From positions 6,020,501-6,084,500 of the forward strand of contig NZ_JAPEMI010000001.1 of NCBI RefSeq assembly GCF_026342835.1: a stretch of 64,000 nucleotides of DNA, written 5' to 3'. Positions within the stretch are counted from its first letter, which is position 1. Every line of letters begins with the position of its first letter. The position numbers were made by a program, and so were the translations under genes. Source of the stretch: Streptomyces sp. NBC_00154. Lineage in GTDB: Bacteria > Actinomycetota > Actinomycetes > Streptomycetales > Streptomycetaceae. The notes below the pieces were generated by a model that saw only the letters and a list, made by a program, of their open reading frames with translations, did no database searches and had not been told where the DNA came from. Positions 60,032 to 64,000 of the stretch are shown piece by piece.

Positions 60032-60742
60032 TCAGCGTCGCAGCTTCGGGAACTTCTTCGTCTGTTCCGCCTGCGCGGCCTTCACCTTGGCCGCGTACTC
60101 GTCGACGTACTCCTGACCGGAGAGCCCGAGGATCGCGTACATGATCTCGTCGGTGACTGCCCGGATCGCCGCCTTCTGATTCTCCATCCCGGCATAGCGG
60201 GAGAAGTCCATCGGCTCACCGAAGCGGATGGTGACCTGCTTGATCCGCGGGACGACCTTGCCGGGAGGCTGGATCTCGAACGTACCGACCATCGCGCACG
60301 GCACCACCGGCACCTGCGCCTTGATCGCCATCACCGCGACACCGACCTTGCCCTTGTAGAGCCGGCCGTCGTGCGAACGGGTCCCCTCCGGATAGATCCC
60401 GAGCAGCTCGCCCTTGCTCAGCACCCCGAGCCCTTCACGGATCGCGGCCTGTCCCGCATCCTTGCCGGACCGGTCCACCGGGATCTGCCCGGCGCTGTGG
60501 AAGAACGCGGCGGTCAGCCGCCCCTTCAGCCCCGGGCCGGTGAAGTACTCCGCCTTGGCGAGGAAGGTGATGCGCCGTTTGATGATCGCGGGCATCAGGA
60601 AATGGTCGGAGAACGACAGATGGTTGCCGGCGACGATCGCCGCGCCCTCCTCGGGAATGTGCTCCAGTCCTTCGATCCTGGGCCGGAACAGCAACCGCAG
60701 CAACGGCCCCAGAATGACGTATTTGAGCACGTAGTAGAACAC
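60032..60742 (-). CDS. 1-acyl-sn-glycerol-3-phosphate acyltransferase (PlsC type)
   Basis: A 236-residue PlsC-family enzyme that adds the second acyl chain to lysophosphatidic acid. N-terminal hydrophobic part (FYYVLKYVILGPLLRLLF), acyltransferase motif GNHLSFSDHFLMP (NHxxxxD, about residue 42), GIYPEGTRSHDG (about 118) and VPVVPCAMVGTFEI. GTG start, preceded by GGGAG. A run of basic residues (EQTKKFPKLRR) ends the protein. Stands alone downstream of an intergenic stretch. Confidence 0.94.
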   Translation of the reverse strand: MFYYVLKYVILGPLLRLLFRPRIEGLEHIPEEGAAIVAGNHLSFSDHFLMPAIIKRRITFLAKAEYFTGPGLKGRLTAAFFHSAGQIPVDRSGKDAGQAAIREGLGVLSKGELLGIYPEGTRSHDGRLYKGKVGVAVMAIKAQVPVVPCAMVGTFEIQPPGKVVPRIKQVTIRFGEPMDFSRYAGMENQKAAIRAVTDEIMYAILGLSGQEYVDEYAAKVKAAQAEQTKKFPKLRR

Positions 60743-61055
60743 GGTGGCTCTCCCATCCCTACAGGATCGGCTCCGGGGCAGCGTTCTGCCAGGTCACGGT
60801 ATGAATCTACCGAGTGAATCGATTTCCATGCCTGTTCGACTGCCATGAGGGCGACCGGACTCGGGCCGGCTCCGGGCCGGCTCACGTGATGGCCCTTCAG
60901 ATCAGGCCTCTGCGGCCTGGCGCACACAGACTGCTGAGACGACCGATCGTAGCCCGATCAGTCGTGGAGGGTCTCGCCCGGAACTCAGGCGGCTGGGCGC
61001 CCTGTCCGGGCAGCCCTTAGGGTCGGGGAGATGGGAGGGCGGGGATCGTCTGTAC
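60743..61055. other. 313 bp intergenic region without a supported gene
   Basis: Divergent region between the PlsC gene and the SUKH-like gene. I see no coding sequence or clear hairpin here, and no -10/-35 pair that I would trust. Confidence 0.4.
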
Positions 61056-62264
61056 GTGAAGTCGGGGGCCGGGATGGGAAATGACGGGGCGGCGGTGTGC
61101 CGGCGAGTGCGGGAGGCCGACCTGCCGGCAGGGCTGATGCACACGGAGAGCCGGGAGTTCCTCGTGGCGCAAGGGTTGCCGGAGTCGGCGGCGTTCCTGG
61201 ACTTCGCGGGGCTGGGGGCCGGCCCGCCGGCGACTCTTGACATCGATGAGGGCGCGGTCGGTGCCGGCCCCCTGTTCGTCCTGGGGGAGACGGAGTACTG
61301 CGGCAGCTCGGTGGTACTGGACGGCGTGAGCGGGGAGGTCCACCTCGCCGGGCGGGGCGGCGGTGCGCTGCGACGCGACCTGCTCGCCTCCGATCTGCCC
61401 GCCCTGGCCGGGCTGATCCGCGAGACCGAGGCGGTGTCCCTGGCCGCCGAGCAGCGGGACGCGGGTGGCGGGCGCCGCGGTGCCGGGGTCGCCGCCGCCG
61501 TGATGGGCATCGCCGAGCGGCGGATGCGCGAGGTCGACCCCGGGTTGTTCCGCGCCGCTGCGGAGAACCCGCCCGCGCACTGGGACACCGCACTGCTGGT
61601 CGCCTCGCTGGCCTGGGGCGCGTTGCCCGGCACGGAAGCTGACGGTCTCGCCTACGAGTTCGGGGCCGACCTGGTCGAGAAGCTCGCCGCGCTGACCGAC
61701 GAGGGGCTGGTACGCCGCTACCGGCCCGAGGAGTTGCCCGCCGCGCTCGTCCACGAGCCGACGAGACGACTGCTGACGGACGTGGGGCTGCCGCTCGGTG
61801 GAGAGATGTTCGGGGTCGAGGAGGAGGCTCCCCTGGTCAACATGGCGGAGGCACACCCGGACTGCTTCCAGGATGCCGACGAGGGGGAGGAGGAGCGCGG
61901 GTACCAGCGCGACTACCTCGCGATCGGCTGGTGGCCCCACGACCTCGCAGTCGCGCTGGACGGCTCGAGCGGCCGTCTGGAGCTGCCGACCTGGTACGAC
62001 GAGGGCCTGCCCGCGGCCTACCTCAACCGGGACCTGTCCGCGCTGCTGTACGCGCTCTGGGCGTACGAGCGGCTGCGCGCCGAGTGGCAGCGCTGGGACA
62101 ACGGGCGCAGGGCCACCGCCTGGGCGGTGTTCGACCCCCATGTACTGCTGCTCAGCGTGGTCGACGGGTTGGTGGAGGCGGTCGACCCGGAGGCGTTCGC
62201 GACGCCTGCGCACTCCTGGCGGATGCTTGCCGAGGACGGGCACACCGGCGGTCTGCTGGCCTGA
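61056..62264 (+). CDS. SUKH-4-like protein with two tandem domains
   Basis: A 402-residue soluble protein with two repeats of a SUKH/Smi1-like fold: the first about residues 15-145 (VREADLPAGLMHTESREFLV, VLGETEYCGSSVVLDGVSGE), the second about 215-350 (PAALVHEPTRRLLTDVGLPL, DYLAIGWWPHDLAVALDGSS, YLNRDLSALLYALWAYERL). SUKH proteins often give immunity to nuclease or deaminase toxins, but no toxin gene lies nearby, so it may be an orphan immunity or a housekeeping protein. GTG at 61056 or ATG at 61074 are both possible starts. Confidence 0.8.
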   Translation: MKSGAGMGNDGAAVCRRVREADLPAGLMHTESREFLVAQGLPESAAFLDFAGLGAGPPATLDIDEGAVGAGPLFVLGETEYCGSSVVLDGVSGEVHLAGRGGGALRRDLLASDLPALAGLIRETEAVSLAAEQRDAGGGRRGAGVAAAVMGIAERRMREVDPGLFRAAAENPPAHWDTALLVASLAWGALPGTEADGLAYEFGADLVEKLAALTDEGLVRRYRPEELPAALVHEPTRRLLTDVGLPLGGEMFGVEEEAPLVNMAEAHPDCFQDADEGEEERGYQRDYLAIGWWPHDLAVALDGSSGRLELPTWYDEGLPAAYLNRDLSALLYALWAYERLRAEWQRWDNGRRATAWAVFDPHVLLLSVVDGLVEAVDPEAFATPAHSWRMLAEDGHTGGLLA

Positions 62265-62397
62265 GGCTCCCTCATGCCCAACCGGCGGGCGACGAGAGAC
62301 GGACGTGCTCGATCTGTTGCGCCGCGCCGGATACCCCCGGGCGGTCGCCGCCTCCCCACTGCCGGAAAACCCGGTGCCCCGCCTGCACGGGGTTCAC

Positions 62398-62403
62398 TAC
62401 ACT
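62398..62403 (+). promoter_or_regulatory. -10 box (TACACT) upstream of the EF-G leader
   Basis: TACACT fits an actinobacterial -10; no convincing -35 was found. Transcription from here would give a leader of about 320 bases before the EF-G start, containing the 38-codon frame at 62469 and three hairpins. Confidence 0.4.
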
Positions 62404-62468
62404 CGCCTCGAACCGCGCGCCACAACAACATTCCGGCGCGCGCCGTGACGAGTGAGGGGAGCCCGGCC

Positions 62469-62585
62469 ATGCGTTACCGCATCGCTGTTGTCGTTCCCCC
62501 GTCACGGTACGAGGTGATCCTGGTGTCTTCGTGCGCCCGGTTCCAGCTGCGCGGCCGGAACCGGATGTCCGTGACGGACAACTGA
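62469..62585 (+). CDS. Putative leader peptide upstream of an EF-G gene (38 aa)
   Basis: A 38-codon frame (RYRIAVVVPPSRYEVILV, then SSCARFQLRGRNRMSVTDN) beginning with ATG and preceded by GAGGGGAG. It ends 146 bases before the EF-G start. The codon usage is ordinary. Because a short translated frame followed by hairpins is the usual design of ribosome-sensing attenuators, it may be regulatory rather than a functional protein. Not certain. Confidence 0.45.
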   Translation: MRYRIAVVVPPSRYEVILVSSCARFQLRGRNRMSVTDN

Positions 62586-62605
62586 CCCCTGGTCGAACGA
62601 TGTTG

Positions 62606-62676
62606 GGCCGCCTGGCGGCCGACTTCCGGTGCGGTGCACCGCATCAGGGGCTTCTGCGTGGCCTGACTGCAGGCCA
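62606..62676 (+). promoter_or_regulatory. Three consecutive hairpins in the EF-G leader
   Basis: GGCCGC-CTG-GCGGCC (62606-62620), TGCGGTGCACCGCA (62630-62643) and TGGCCTG-ACTG-CAGGCCA (62659-62676) follow each other between the short frame and the EF-G gene. They could be transcription- or translation-attenuation elements; no T-run marks any as a classic terminator. Confidence 0.5.
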
Positions 62677-62731
62677 GTTCGTCCGGAGATCGCGCCGCCC
62701 CGTTCCGGATCACCCCGAAAGGCCATGGGCC

Positions 62732-64000
62732 GTGCGTACCGACCTGCACCGTCATCTCACCAGTCCGCTGACCGCCGTTCGCAATCTGGGCATCCTCGCC
62801 CACGTCGACGCCGGCAAGACCACCCTCACCGAACGGATCCTCTACCTCACCGGCGCCACCCACAAGCGAGGCGAGGTCCATGACGGGACGACCGTCACCG
62901 ACTTCGATCCCCAGGAACGCGATCGCGGGATCACCATCTTTGCCGCTGCGGTGAGCTGTTCCTGGGACGGCCACCGGATCAATCTGATCGACACCCCCGG
63001 CCACGTCGACTTCTCCGACGAGGTGGAGCGTTCGCTACGGGTGCTCGACGGAGCGATCGCGGTGTTCGACGCTGTCGCAGGAGTCGAACCGCAGAGCGAG
63101 TCGGTATGGCGGCAGGCCGATCGGCACGGGGTCCCACGGATCGCCTTCGTCAACAAGCTGGACCGTGCCGGTGCCGACCTCGACACGGCGGTTGCGTCGA
63201 TACGGGAGCGGTTGCACACGGTCCCGCTGGTGGTCCAGCTGCCGATCGGAAAGGAGGACGGGTTCACCGGGGTGGTGGATCTGCTCCGTATGCGGGCGCT
63301 GGTCTGGGCCGACGACGGCGGTACGCCCGAGGAGGGCCGGGTGCCGGACGCGCTGCTGGAAGACGCGCACCGACGCCGACGACTGCTGGAGGAGACGGTG
63401 GCGGAACTTCATCCGGTCGCGCTGGAGGAGTTCTGTGCGGAGTCGAAGGTCTCCGCACAGACTCTGGCCGCCGCGCTGCGCGACCTGACCCGTACCGGTG
63501 AGGGCGTGGTGGTGCTGTGCGGGACGGCCTACCGCAACCGCGGGATCGAGCCACTGCTGGAGGCCGTCGTGGCCTATCTGCCCTCGCCGCTGGATGTGCC
63601 GGCAGTACGCGGCACCCTGGACGGTGCGGTGCAGGAGCGGGTCGCCGATCCGGCGGCGCCCTTTGCCGCGCTGGTGTTCAAGGTGAGCTCGACCGCCACG
63701 GGGCGGCTGACCTATCTGAGGGTGTATTCGGGAACGATCGGGACGGGAGACACGGTGCTGGACGTGGGCGCCCGGCGTAACGAGCGCGTCGGCCGGATCC
63801 TGCGGGTGCAGGCCGGGCGGCACTCGGACGTGGAACGGGCGGTGGCCGGGGACATCGTCGCGGTGGTCGGGCTCAAAGCTGCCCGCGCCGGTGCCACCCT
63901 GTGCACACCCGCGGCACCACTGGTTCTCGAACCTCCTTCCGTGGCGGCTCCGGTCGTCTCCGTAGCGGTCGAGGCCCGCAGGAGCATCGATGCCGACCGC
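62732..64000 (+). CDS. Elongation factor G paralogue (3' end outside window)
   Basis: 423 residues of a translational GTPase: G1 GILAHVDAGKTTLTERIL (about residue 20), G2 RDRGITIFAAAVS, G3 NLIDTPGHVDFSDEVERSL, G4 RIAFVNKLDRAGADL, then the G' insertion typical of EF-G, VLCGTAYRNRGIEPLLEAVV and domain II (FAALVFKVSSTATGRLTYLR, VAGDIVAVVGLKAARAGATL). The G2 region and G' insertion point to EF-G rather than TetM-type protection proteins. It is probably a second EF-G, as Streptomyces often has one. GTG with GAAAGG upstream. Confidence 0.88.
   Translation, partial: MRTDLHRHLTSPLTAVRNLGILAHVDAGKTTLTERILYLTGATHKRGEVHDGTTVTDFDPQERDRGITIFAAAVSCSWDGHRINLIDTPGHVDFSDEVERSLRVLDGAIAVFDAVAGVEPQSESVWRQADRHGVPRIAFVNKLDRAGADLDTAVASIRERLHTVPLVVQLPIGKEDGFTGVVDLLRMRALVWADDGGTPEEGRVPDALLEDAHRRRRLLEETVAELHPVALEEFCAESKVSAQTLAAALRDLTRTGEGVVVLCGTAYRNRGIEPLLEAVVAYLPSPLDVPAVRGTLDGAVQERVADPAAPFAALVFKVSSTATGRLTYLRVYSGTIGTGDTVLDVGARRNERVGRILRVQAGRHSDVERAVAGDIVAVVGLKAARAGATLCTPAAPLVLEPPSVAAPVVSVAVEARRSIDADR

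Noticed and set aside
62732..64000. TetM/OtrA-type ribosome protection protein
   Set aside because: G2 region and the G' insertion fit EF-G better than tetracycline protection proteins.
1..64000. CRISPR arrays, tRNA or rRNA genes, insertion sequences, prophage
   Set aside because: Looked for regularly spaced repeats, cloverleaf ends, transposase motifs and phage genes on both strands; none seen.

Overview
The window is a high-GC (about 70 %) actinobacterial chromosome segment, almost certainly Streptomyces. Evidence: third-position GC bias in every real gene, frequent GTG/TTG starts, a WhiJ-type XRE/DUF397/ATPase module, an ECF41 sigma factor, an F420-type oxidoreductase, a secreted tripeptidyl aminopeptidase of the Streptomyces Tap type, and a Streptomyces-style urease cluster (ureABCFGD). 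From memory, the order purB - bio genes - WhiJ-like module - urease - tap - acyltransferase resembles one region of the S. coelicolor chromosome; I could not check this. I saw no tRNA, rRNA, CRISPR array, insertion sequence or prophage.

Layout. 1-8.3 kb: a YbaK-type deacylase (cut by the window edge), an AAC(3)-like acetyltransferase, a CoA-binding protein, a YigZ protein, the sbcD-sbcC nuclease operon, and an Lrp regulator divergent from a rhodanese. 8.4-18.7 kb: DUF885 metallopeptidase-like protein, a second Lrp regulator divergent from a PLP trans-sulfuration enzyme, an ACT-GNAT protein, Tat-exported PhoD phosphatase, alpha/beta hydrolase, ECF41 sigma factor with a candidate autoregulatory promoter, and a GntR regulator with a DasR-like operator in front. 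18.7-27.7 kb: ROK regulator, two-component pair plus ABC exporter, a frameshifted mug glycosylase, purB, amino-acid permease. 27.8-42.6 kb: a large secreted amidase with FG-GAP repeats, an ECF sigma factor with a membrane partner, glycosyltransferase, GDSL hydrolase, two CNNM/CBS membrane proteins, GNAT, an ATP-dependent DNA ligase, a decayed Ser/Thr kinase, an LLM oxidoreductase, a Doc-like toxin-antitoxin pair, a small secreted protein and a methyltransferase. 42.7-47.2 kb: biotin synthesis (bioB-bioA-bioD divergent from bioF). 47.2-52.4 kb: accessory-looking stretch with the WhiJ-like module, a LysE remnant, an NlpC/P60 hydrolase behind a c-di-AMP (ydaO-type) riboswitch, a ClpP paralogue lacking its catalytic histidine, an orphan Phd antitoxin, and a truncated membrane-protein gene. 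52.5-57.1 kb: urease. 57.2-64 kb: tap, epimerase, PlsC acyltransferase, tandem SUKH-4-like protein, and a second EF-G behind a long leader with a short ORF and three hairpins (cut by the window end).

How genes work together: SbcCD processes DNA ends and hairpins; BioF, A, D and B form the last four steps of biotin synthesis; UreABC is the urease and UreF/G/D load nickel; the kinase, regulator, ATPase and permease at 20-23.6 kb look like one stress-response exporter unit. The most interesting points are the pseudo-ClpP/orphan-antitoxin locus with a shared palindrome, the EF-G leader, the degenerate Doc toxin, the riboswitch, and several genes with a -10 box 6-8 bases before the start codon (likely leaderless mRNAs).
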